A stretch of DNA of 64,000 nt, taken from assembly GCA_019095985.1 (NCBI GenBank), contig CM032662.1, positions 5,535,732 to 5,599,731 of the forward strand. The letters run 5' to 3'. Of this stretch, positions 21,844 to 33,800 are shown piece by piece. A program made the translations under genes and the position numbers. The notes beneath the pieces were generated by a model. It saw only the letters and a list, made by a program, of their open reading frames with translations, did not search any database and was not told where the DNA came from. This DNA comes from Streblospio benedicti (Eukaryota > Annelida > Polychaeta > Spionida > Spionidae). How positions within the stretch are numbered: the stretch's first letter is position 1; every line of letters starts with the position of its first letter.

Positions 21844-24800
21844 GTGAGTGTCACGCTTCATTTAGGGAGCATTCGTTGTTTAACTAAAAGTGAGGTAGTA
21901 GGAATTGCAGAGTGGTTGTGGGGTCTCTTTTATCAGACATTCAAGAATTCAAGTATGGTCGAGTTTGTTTGTTTTTGGCGAGAACAAAGGAAAGGGATTG
22001 TACCCAATAACTTGTTTTGAGAATATTTGGCCTAAAAAAATTAAAAGTTTTACTTGCTATTTTTTTCACAGAACTTTTACTTGTGGCGGGCTGGTGGATT
22101 CTACATTACTGTTTCTGTGATTCATCCTACCTCTCATAGTAAATAATAAATGCTCCTTAAAATGACATTAATTTGATATGAGCAAATTATTGAGTAAAAC
22201 GTTAAGTAAAAAGTAACTTTAAATCATGAAATGTAGTAATAGCAAAACAATTTTGAAGCAGGAATTTTTGAAAATTAACGTGCGACTGGACAGTAAAGGG
22301 GTGCATTATGTTTTCACCCACTCTAACTGCTGTGATCAGCTGAGATCAGTGTTTTTACCCATCTTAGTAGATAATATTTACTTCATGTTTTATAGTGTTT
22401 TGTAAAAGCATATAATATTATACTTAAAACCATGTTTCGTATTTTACTCTGGTTTGATGGATTTTAAGGACCTGAAATATTCAATATCTTTTTTAAATGG
22501 AAGGTAACCTACATCAAATTTACAATGTTTTGAAAGCTTTTGATAAGATCTTTCCATATGATACAAAAATATTGCTTTAAAAACATTTTGGAGCAGTATT
22601 TTTAATGGTAGTAGTAAAATCTTGTATTTAACTCTATGTAAATCGTCCCCACCAGGCGGCGCTCCGCGTTACGTGACTCGGCGCTGTTTCCTGTTCGACC
22701 CGCGGGTGCTCGCGTGGACGGAGCTGAAGCCGCTGCCGTCTCCCCGGACCGGCCACGCGCTGGTGCAGTTCGACGGAGCACTCTACGCCATCGGTACGCG
22801 GGGTTTTCTAAATTTTATTTTTGTTCCTTTTCGCCCTCTTTCCTTTTTTCTTTTTTGCTTTCCCCACTTTTTTTCCTTTTTTCCATTTTTCTTTCTTTCG
22901 TTTTTTCTTTCTTCCTTCCTTTTTTATTTTTTTTAGATTTTCTTTAGTTACGAAAATATTCATTATTGTTTATTTATTTTTTTTGCTTCTATTTCTTATT
23001 TTTAGATATTGCTATATTTTAGTGAATATAGCCTTGATACATCAATGTTACGCAGGTTTTTCATTTTTTGTCTTTTCCCCATCCTCTTTCTTTAAAAAAA
23101 AATATTTTCTGTCCCCACTTTCCCCCTTTTCTGCTTTTTTAAAATCCTTCCTATTTATTTATTTTTGTTTTTGATTTATTTTTTTATTTCTCACCCCCCA
23201 TTTTTTCTCTCTTTATTTTATCTTTATTTTTATTTTGTAATTTTTGTTTTGTTTTACATTTTCTTTTATTTTATAGGATATAACCTTGATACATTAATGT
23301 TGGACAGTTTGCTAAGCAAGAGATAATTTCTGGACATCTTTTGACCTTTGTTTTATGCACAGACATCTAATATTCAAGTCTGACGTTGAAACATTCACAT
23401 GGTGATGGTTCACAATCTTGTCAATGGAAGTGTGTTTGTTGTGCTTTATGTTATACCTGGAAGCTACATGTACCTTGAAATTATATAGATACCTATAGGA
23501 ACCAGTCATTTTTTTTTTTTTTTCTTTTGGCAAGATTTTCGCTCTTATCGCAAGAGCTTCGTCGGGCCTAATGAAATGATCCTCTCACTGGGTCACATGA
23601 CCACCACAGATCTGGCGATCATGTGACAGCAGAGATGTGTACACGGGGGGCAGGTCATAGCCGGTGTAGTGGTTCATCCGGGGTCGGCGCTCTCGGATTT
23701 CGATGGCCTCACGGATCTTGTACATCGTGTACACATCTCTGCTGTCAGATGATCGCCAAATCTGTGGTGGTCATGTGACCCAGTGAGAGGATCATTTCAT
23801 TTTTTACTTTTACTTTACGATGTGCTCTTGCGATGTTTTAAGCGAAAATTTTGCCAAAAGACAAAAAAAAAAAAAAAAATGACTGGTTCCTATAGGTATC
23901 TATATAATTTCAGTATGTTTATATAATGAAACCCAATACAAACTTACATTCTGTGATACATGTACCTTGTCCTATGCTGTGTTGAGATAATGGCTTTTAT
24001 AATGAAAAAATAATAAGAATAATAATGAAACTATGCAAAAACTAGTACGATCAGATGTTGTCAACATGTCAAAATGTCTAATGGTTCAAAATTATTTATG
24101 AGAAGTGATGATTCTTACCCATGAAATTTCTTTTTTTAAACATTTAAGACAAATAGTGAAAATATTTTAACTCAAATTTTTAAATATTGATGGTTCTAGA
24201 AACCATGCCCATTTGTTTACAAAAGCTGTGATGTTGAAATGGAAATAAGGTCTGTTACTACATGTACATTGGCACTAAAATGATAACAAACCTGGTATTT
24301 TACATTGATTCTGAAATGCCTGCGGTGCCTTTTTCATTGTTTTCCCCCCTGTACCTCACCCTTATGTGGTAGCTAAACATTAGTTTCATAATCAAGCCGA
24401 TTTTCTAATTATCAAGCCGTGAGTAAATGTGTATCAAAGCATGAGTGTAAAAAGGATCGACCATGACACTGTGCGAGTTGTGTTTTTGCTGTAGGTGGCA
24501 TGTACGAGACCTGTGACTGCGCTCCGCTGACGTGGACCACTGGTCCAAGACCTGCGTATGGCTGCCGGGAGCCAGACGAGCACTGGCACAAATACCTCGA
24601 CTGTGTCGACAGGTACACGATAGTAATGATAATGGTATATTTTTCATACTAACCCCTCACCAATTTGGTGATTACTGCTAGTTTGCTATTGAAATATTAA
24701 ATAAGAATTACATTTAAAAATTTTCATTACATTAAAAGCCACTCAAACAGGTAGTTGTTATTCATAAATGCTGATGTTAACCTCGTCATATACACACAGA

Positions 24801-27800
24801 TACAGAAACACACCATTCACTCAAAATGTAAACACAATAACTGAAATAGAATTAAAATCTTGATATTAAAAAGTTTCATAGTATGCAATCAGACTGATAT
24901 ATTTTAAAATCTAATACAAAATTTACGGGCGATAGTTCTATTACTGATATGGTTTGCTTAACAAATATGTCATCAGGTACAGCCTCGATAACTACATTTT
25001 ATACCATATTTTGGAATTACCGGAATCAGTCATTGACTTGGGTGTAAGTAATAAGTATGGACATAGAGAATTCTGTCTGCAAGTCTATAGCCCTATATCA
25101 CATAGCCTCTGCCGGGATGGACCACTACCACTATGGCACCTATTCACCTAGCACTTAAGGCAGGCGCATTAGACCACTCGGCCATCCTGACCCAACTAAA
25201 AGCTGTGTTATTCCTCCTCTAATGTCGAAGTGAAGCAATCATCAGTGTTTTGTCAGTGTTATGTGTCAATTATTGACTGGCATATTTTGTGGAAATAATA
25301 AGCACATGTACACGTTTCCCGTAGATACGACCCTGCATCGGGGTCGTGGTGTTGCTATGACGACCTGCCGCTGCCCCTCGTGTACCCGGCGGCCATGTTG
25401 AACTTGCGAGAGAAAACGAAAGTGGGCGCCGGCGGAATCCTCGTGTTCGGAGGCGACGCCAGACTCAAAGGTAACATCGGCCGCAAACGGTCTTAATAGA
25501 GAGCTAATGTAATTGTAAATGTGGTGGTTTATAGTTGTGATTCTAATGTGCTCTCAGGACTACACATTACACCAGGTCATTGGCACACCCAATGATCAGC
25601 AATGGATCATTTCTCATTAATGTTCTGTTAATTAAGTATGCAGTATATGGAATCATTATTTTCTTTGTATATCTTTGTCTAATGCTTAATAATCCAAAAA
25701 CTAAAATGTACATAAATATATTAATTTTAATTTTAATTTCGAAGCAATAGCTTCCTGGTCACAAATGAATAAATATAACAATTATTTTATTCTATTTTAT
25801 TTTTTTTATTTATTCATTTGTGATCAGGAATCTATTGCTTCGAAATTTAAATTAAGATTAATATATTTATATACATTTTAGTTATTGGATTATTAAGCAG
25901 CAGACAAAGATATACAAAGAAAATAAGGATCCTTTCTCATATGTTTGCATCGGCAGCACATTCAGCTCACAATGCTCATCACTCACACAATCTTTCAACC
26001 CAATGACCTGCACCTAATTAACGTGTAGGTGCCACGGAGCAGTGTGCAACTATTTAGGAATGAGTTTGCTCAACACTCACCACCAGATCCGACCGGAAAT
26101 CGAACCCACGACCTTCTGGTCACAAGTTCAACTCCCTAACCACTCGGCCACGGAAGCTCACAATCACTTTATGGAAGTTTGCACGCCAAGTCTGTACAAT
26201 TCACACAAATTGGATAAATTTGTAAATTTGGGTGAATTTTGAAGACTTTGCTATAAAAAAAATATTGTTTAAATTATTTATATAAATGAAATATGAAAAA
26301 TGAAAAATATTTTTGTAAAAGCCCTGTTCTCCAGTGAATGCAATTTTTTTGCGTTTAGACCAAGTTAAAAATATTTTATGCTGTGCTTTTTTCATAAATA
26401 TTTTGTTAAAATTTAGCTTATATAACCCTCTGAGACATAAGCATCACACCTATTTCTGGGTGGGCAAAACTTTAAACAATGTTTACATTAAAATTAGATT
26501 TTTCTGATTTAAATGAATTTTATTGTATAATTATTTGGATATTTTTTACTGATGAACAAAAAATTTTACCTTCTAAATATAAAAATCCATTTTATCATGG
26601 TATTGTTTTTGTTAATAGTAGAAAATATGTGCGAGATGTATGTAAATGAATAAATGAAATCTAAGCTTCCATATCATAAATAAAGCACTAAATTTCATGT
26701 TCTGTATCATGAGAGATATGATTTATCTATCATAAATGTCAAAGTGACTTGTGAATTTTCACTAAAAAATTGAAAATAAAAAAGTATAAAAACATGATTT
26801 TTATCCAAACTTCAAATCCATCAATTGCATCATAGAGGACAGAAATCAACTGTGACTAACGATTGGACATTCTTTCTTTTTCCCTTCATTGTTTAGTTAT
26901 ATTTATATAAACAATAAAGGGGAAAGATTGGCCATTCATTGGTCTTTTTTTAGTTGATTCTTCCCTCTGTGTCAATGATTGTTATCTATTTATTCACTTA
27001 AAGGTTATGCTGAGTGGCCGACCAAGTATGCTTGTAGAGAAGCAAAATGATGTGTTATGTGCATTCTGAAAGTGTCTTTCATTTAAACAACGTATTAAAG
27101 CATGTAGAGCAATTTAAATACCACAACATAAACAGCCAGCTAGTGACCATCAAAACACATGAAGCAGCAAAATGTAAACCGAATGATTTTCGTCAGACGT
27201 AACTTGCACGGTGCACATAAGAAGCCTCTTATCTCTGCTATGTTAGTTGTGACGTCTGCCGTTGGAAATCCACAGTAGGTCTGGCGAAAATCATTCGATT
27301 ATGCAACTTCACGTGACCTTGTGTTTTAGCTTTCAAGACATCGTGGTATTTTTATAAGTGTAATATATAATTAAGATGTCAAAATAACATCAATACACAT
27401 ATATCAAAACTTATTCTAAACTGTGAATTTAATAAACGTTTTCGAACACACAGGTTCCTTTTCAAATAACTTCTAAAATAAAATAAAACTACATTACAGT
27501 ATGCCTACAATAAAAACATATACGTATGTATTAATGAATTAACTAACAATGGGTATAACTTTCAGGTACATAATAAGTAATGAATGTAATACCCTTTGTT
27601 AGTTAATCCATTAATACATATGTATATGTTTTTATTGTAGGCATACTGTAATGTAGTTTTATTTTATTTTAGAAGTTATATGAAAAGGAACCTGTGTGTT
27701 CGAAAACGTTTATTAAATTCTCAGTTTAGAATAAGTTTGATGTATGTGTTTTGATGTCATTTTGACAAGTTCTACCACTAGAAAAAGAAATATAGGAATA

Positions 27801-30800
27801 AGAACAATAATATATCTATTTATTAAACCGAATGATTTAATCCACACCGATGTCCTCTCTGTTTCTGCAGGTCGTCACCACCTGTTCAGGTACAAACCCG
27901 ACGAGAAGGAGTTCACCAAGCTGTTGACCTTTAACCTCACGACCTTCATCCACGAGCCGTATCTGTGTTACACAGAGCCGTGCACCAGCGAAATCATGAT
28001 TGTCGACCAGTATCGAGGTACAGGATCATTTCAACTACATTTTGAAGCAGTTCAACCAGTTGGCGTAGTTGTATATCATGAAAAATGGTTTGGTCGGGTG
28101 ACATGTGATCTGATTTTATATGAACGAGCATGCTAAAATTGATAAATGCTGAACTTTAGGCACTTTTATACCAAAGTGACTGATTATTTCCTTAACAGAG
28201 CCTACTATTATAGGTAACAAGTCTTACTTCAGTAGATAATCTATACAAATAAGTTTTTCGAAAATTCTATTTACTTGGTGTATAGTTGTTTGTTTCATAT
28301 CAAATGATTAGTATTTATTTCTTTTACTACTGTTGATTATAGTCAAAAATGAATCTAAATAGATTTCAGAAATCATTAATTCAATAAGTTTTATAGAGGT
28401 AGTTTTTCCTTTTCAAACCAAGCCAAAACATAAAGTATTTTCTGAAATTTTTTGTACAAAGTCGGAGTCATGTACAAAGTTGATGGCCCGCCCTCAATTT
28501 CCATGCACAAAGTTGGCGCCCCCTTAATTTTCTACTACCCCCTCCTCATAAATAATAAACGGTCCCTTAGAACACCCTGTATTTTCGATAACAGATACAC
28601 TTAATTTCAAGCACTCAATGACAATTTCAATATAGAAAATGATAAAATTTCTACCAAAATGTTACTTGAAGGATGATGAATTTGATTATAATAAGAACTG
28701 TAAAATATTTGATTTAGCACATAAATACTTGGAAGATTTTAGTAAATTTTATCAAACAGCATATCATTTATACAGTATATACAAATGTATGTGAGTGAGT
28801 GCGTGAATATTCTGCTTTCTTATTTTTCTTTTTTTTGCTGGAGAAGGCTTGTATGGCAATTTAGCTATTGCCTAATCCAAATTGTACATACCGTATTCGT
28901 TCTAATAAGCGCACAGTGCAGTTACAAAAACAAATTTCAGAAAAAAAAATAATAATAAGCACACCCCAACAATTTTTCGCTGTTATGCTTTTTTCTCACT
29001 TTGACCCCACAGAAGATGATAACACAATGCGCCCAGATGGTTATGTAGTGGTCCGAATACGGAATAATACCGGCGTGTTAGTCTTACAAATGTGGTGCTG
29101 GTAAAAAGAGCAAGATTTGTATAATATTTAATCTGCATGAACAGGGGTGTGCGCTTATTGGGGTGGGTGCGCTAATAAGATCGTTTAAGGTATTGTTCAA
29201 TAAGATATGTTTAATGCCCCCTGTATACCCCCCAGGCACGGTGTACATCTGGGAGGAGGCTGAGGATGGGATCTCTGTGTGGAAGCGGTCGACCGGTCTG
29301 CAGTACCGGACCAACGCCGCCGGACTCGTCACATTCCCACTCGGAGCCACACTCACGGGGTACCAGGTACACAACCCAGTCTCATTGAGTTAGAATACCC
29401 ATGATCCATCTGTCCCAGATAATCCCTCACTGTATAATGTTAAGTGGTTTGTATTGGATGACCAACTCGTTACACTATTGTCCCTCCACACACAAACACA
29501 CACCAATGTGCCTATCACAAGGCCTTTAATATGATCTGACATGAAGGCCTATTCTAAGAACTTCTCTATGATTCGAATCTTGCTAAGTCTTTTGCAAACG
29601 TGACGTCATTAACTAAAAGCACATGACTTCAATTTTTAGAACAGCAATCTATTTTCAGAGCAGCTGTGAGCTGCTGTATTTGGGTATTTTTCCATTTAAT
29701 CATGTGGTACTGTTTATTTGTAATGGAGAAGCTTTGATCAAGCTGACATACTTAATGTCTTGGCTAATCTGTACCTGGTAAATCACCCATGCATGTTGCT
29801 GCTTCTATAGCTGTTGCTACTGAATACTCTGGTTTTAAAGGCTATAACAGGCCAGGATGCTTGCGGCTGTATATTTAATATATTTTTTAAAAGACCTTAT
29901 ATCTATTAGAGCTAGAGGCTGTCACAATTGTACTTGCTCTTCAACTTTGCACTTGATATATGCTTGACATGGGCGTTTTTTGTAATAATAGAAATAAAAC
30001 TATTAGATATAAGTATATAAAGGTCTTTTGAAAGACTACCCAAAGTCACCAGTACTGTAAAACTAGAATATTTAGTGGCTATTAAAGTTTGCGATTCTCA
30101 TCTATGAATTATTTTGCAGCTATTTAATCAAGGTTCGAAATTAACTTTTTTGGCAGGTAGCAAAACTTTGCTACCGGGTTTTGAAATTGGTAGCAAAACA
30201 GTCAGACTTGGAAGCAAACTATAAAATACAGAGAATATTGCTTCAAACACTGTTACGTATGCTAATAATAAGATACCTATCAGTCTTTAACATCATTACA
30301 TCAAGAGGTAAAATAACTAATAAATCAGTTCAATAAACTTTTTAAGCTACTAATGTTATATCACTGAAAGTAATACCCATTGTTAGTTAATTCATTAATA
30401 CCTATATGTTTTTATTCTAGGCATACTGTAATGTAGTTTTATTTTATTTTAGAAGTTATATGAAAAGGAACCTGTGTGTTCGAAAACGTTTATTAAATTC
30501 TCAGTTTAGAATAAGTTTGATGTATGTGTTTTGATGTCATTTTGACAAGTTCTACCACTAGAAAAAGAAATATAGGAATAAGAACAATAATATATCTATT
30601 TATTAAACCGAATGATTTAATCCACACCGATGTCCTCTCTGTTTCTGCAGGTCGTCACCACCTGTTCAGGTACAAACCCGACGAGAAGGAGTTCACCAAG
30701 CTGTTGACCTTTAACCTCAATGCACCTTCATCCACGAAATCTGTGTTACACAGAGCCGTGCAATCAGCGAAATCATGATTGCTCCAAGTATCGAGGTACA

Positions 30801-33800
30801 GGATCATTTCGACTACATTTTGAAGCAGTTCAACCAGTTAGCGTAGTTATTATCATGAAAAATGGATTGGTCGGGTGACATGTGATCTGATTTTATATGA
30901 ACGAAAGCATGCTAAAATTGATAAATGCTGAACTTTAGGCACTTTTATACCGAAGTGACTGATTATTTCCTTAACAGCGCCTACTATTATAGGTAACCTG
31001 TTGATTTTAAAGCCTTACTCAGAAGTTAATCTATACAAATACATTTTTTTCGAAAATTCTATTTACTTGGTGTGTAGTTGTTTGTTTCATATCAAATGGT
31101 TTGTATTCATTTTATACTACTGTTGATTATAGTAAAAAATGAATCTAAATAGATTTCAGAAAGTATTAATTTAGGGTAGTTTTTCCTTTTTCAAACCAAG
31201 CCAAAACATAAATTGTTGATTTGGCTTGATTTGAAATGGAGTGTAACTTGAAAACGTTGAGAATTGAAAACTGTCATAAATTTATACTTTCTGAAATTTA
31301 TTTTGATTCATTTTTGACTATAATTAACAGTAGCAAAAAGAAATGAATACAAATTCTTTGATATAAATACAAATAAAGCTTTTTAATCTCTATTTACTAT
31401 AATAGTCAATCCTGGATAGATGAATCAGCATCAATGTATACAAAATTGATCATTGTAGAAGTGCTCTCATTACAGAGATGCTCTTAAGGGAGATTAGAGT
31501 ACATGTACACATAACAAGTGTGATTTGAATTGATATAATTTATTCATAATTCAGCTTGTAAAAATTCAAATTACAACAAATTTAAGGAACCGTTCATTAT
31601 TTATGGGAATGGGGGATTTTTTCTGAAAATTTCTGTACAAAGTCGGAGACCTGTCATCTTTTGTTCATGTACAAAGTTTGCACCCCACCTCAATTTCCTC
31701 CGGCCCCTCCTCACAAATAATAAACGGTCCCTAAGAACAACCTGTATTTTTGATAACAGATACACTTTATTTCAAGCACTCGATGACAATTTCAATATAG
31801 AAAATGATAAAATTTCTACCAAAATGTTACTTGAAGGATATGATGAATTTGATTATGATAAGAACTGTAAAATATTTGATTTAGTACATAAATACTTGGA
31901 AGACTCTAAGATTTTAGTAAATTTTATCAAACAGTATATCATTTATACAGTATATGTGTGTATAGTGAATGAGTGCATGAATGTTCTGCTTTCTTATCTT
32001 ATATTTCTTTTCCTTTTTTCCTTTTTTTTTTTTTTTTTTATAAAAAATTCAAAAATAAAATAAAAAAAGATACATTTACAAAATGAAAAGGTTATGGTGA
32101 AAAGTGTCTGAATATTTACAAAATACATTTAAATACATATCTCATGCAAAATAATATCAATAAATCTGATATTTAAAATCTCACAATCTGTTTTGTCTAT
32201 AATAGATTTATAATATATTAGATTTTCATTATTTTTAACAATTTGTTCAATATTCTTATGTGCATAATTTTCATTATTAAATTTACAGTTCTAAAAATTG
32301 AATATGAAATAATAGCTATTATATAGTTCAAACATTTCAATTTCTGGCTTGAATCGTAATTAATAAACCCACATATAATTTTTTTCAAGTTGACATTACA
32401 CTTTATGACACAAGAAACCATTTCCCATAGATGCCATTTTTATTTTAATATTCATTCACAATTATATAACATGTGCTCCAAATTTTCTACCTGTCCACAT
32501 GCATCACAAAATTTGCTAATATTCCTAAACTTTGACAAGTAATTTCCAGTTGGAAGTATGTTATGTAAAATCTTATTCTCTTTTTTTTGTTTTTTTTTGC
32601 TGGAGAAGGCTTGTATCGCAATTTAGCTATTGCCTAATCCAAATTGTACATATTGTTCAATAAGATACCGTAATCCATCTTATTAGCGCTCACCCCCCCA
32701 ATAAGCGCACACCCCTGTTAATGCAGATTAAGTATTATACAAATCTTGCTCTTTTACCGGCGCCATATTGTATGACTTTAACACCCCAGTATTATTCCGC
32801 AGATTCGGATTACCACATAACCATCCGGGCGTGTTGGGTTATCATGTTCTGTGGGTTCAAAGTACAAAAAAGGCATAAATCGCAAAAAAATTGTTGGGCT
32901 GCGCTTTATTATTTTTTGCTTTTTTGCTGAAATTTGTTTTTTGTAAGCACACTGTGCGCTTAAAAGAATGAATACGGTATGTTTAACCTCCCTGTATGCC
33001 CCCAGGCACGGTGTACATCTGGGAGGAGGCTGAGGATGGGATCTCTGTGTGGAAGCGGTCGATCGGGTCTGCAGTACCGACCAACGCCGGACTCGTCACA
33101 TTCCCTCTCGGAGCCACACTCGCTGGATACCAGGTACAGCGTAACCGGAGGTCCTCACGCACAGTCACCAGTAATTAAGATTCTTGCTCAAAGTGACCGT
33201 GGTTGTCACCCAAAATGTCTAGTAATGTAAAACTAGAATATTTCATGGCTATTAAAGTTTGCGATTCTCATCTATGAATTATTTTGTGACTATTTAATTT
33301 TGCAATTTTGGTCCATCCTGCGTTTGCTGAATTTAAGTTTGCATTTTGCACCTACCCACGAAATTCGCAAATTAAATCGTGCGTAAACATTTCTAGGTTT
33401 ACAGTAATTAAGCATCTTGCCCACAGTGACCAGGCTTCCAGGTACACACCCCGCAGTGACTAGAGTTCGTACTTTAATTCACCGAACCCACCTTTTTGTA
33501 CCAAAACTTCCTTCAATCAAAATGGCTTTTTATAAAATTGACATGTTTTGGTGCAGAATGGGCGAGGGTAATTAGAAATCCTGACACAATATCTCTTTTT
33601 ATCATTGGTACAAAGTACAATAATCGAATATATGCATATTTTACTAGTACTGTTTACATCCTGCAGTACTGTAGTACTATCAAAGTTTGCGATTCTCATC
33701 TATGAATTATTTTGTGACTGTTTAATTTTACGATTTTGGTCCATTCTAGCCAAAGTGACCAGTGATTAAGGATTCAGATACTCCCCAAAGTGACCAGTAA

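Larger units (their letters stand above)
23476..23912. mobile_element. Penelope-like element 3' ends in tail-out inverted arrangement
   Basis: The left arm (23476-23650) and right arm (about 23724-23912) are inverted copies. Each ends outward in an A-run and then tgactggttcctatagg...ctatataatttc. On the minus strand, 23719-23585 reads KIREAIEIRERRP, then NHYTGYDLPPVYTSLLSHDR, to a TGA stop. This resembles the C-terminal GIY-YIG region of Penelope-like retroelements. Immediately 3' lies a hammerhead-like core. Both ends are 5'-truncated. Confidence 0.6.
27595..29390 (+). repeat. Tandem duplication, copy A (kelch exons 5-6)
   Basis: This block matches 30375-33150 in the same orientation, including both exons and intronic repeats. 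Copy B is longer through insertions around 31.2-32.6 kb. Reading frames are intact in copy A only. Confidence 0.7.
30375..33150 (+). repeat. Tandem duplication, copy B
   Basis: Second copy of the exon 5-6 block with scattered substitutions and small indels. It is the copy that corresponds to the inverted segment at the right end of the window. It may be a true duplication or an unresolved second haplotype. Confidence 0.65.

Noticed and set aside
22622-23174. F/S/L-rich open frames after kelch exon 2
   Set aside because: They result from the T-rich tract. The real exon ends at 22793.
25142-25191. Functional tRNA-Leu gene
   Set aside because: Acceptor and D-arm look right, but the anticodon stem is broken and there is no T-arm or matching 3' acceptor strand.
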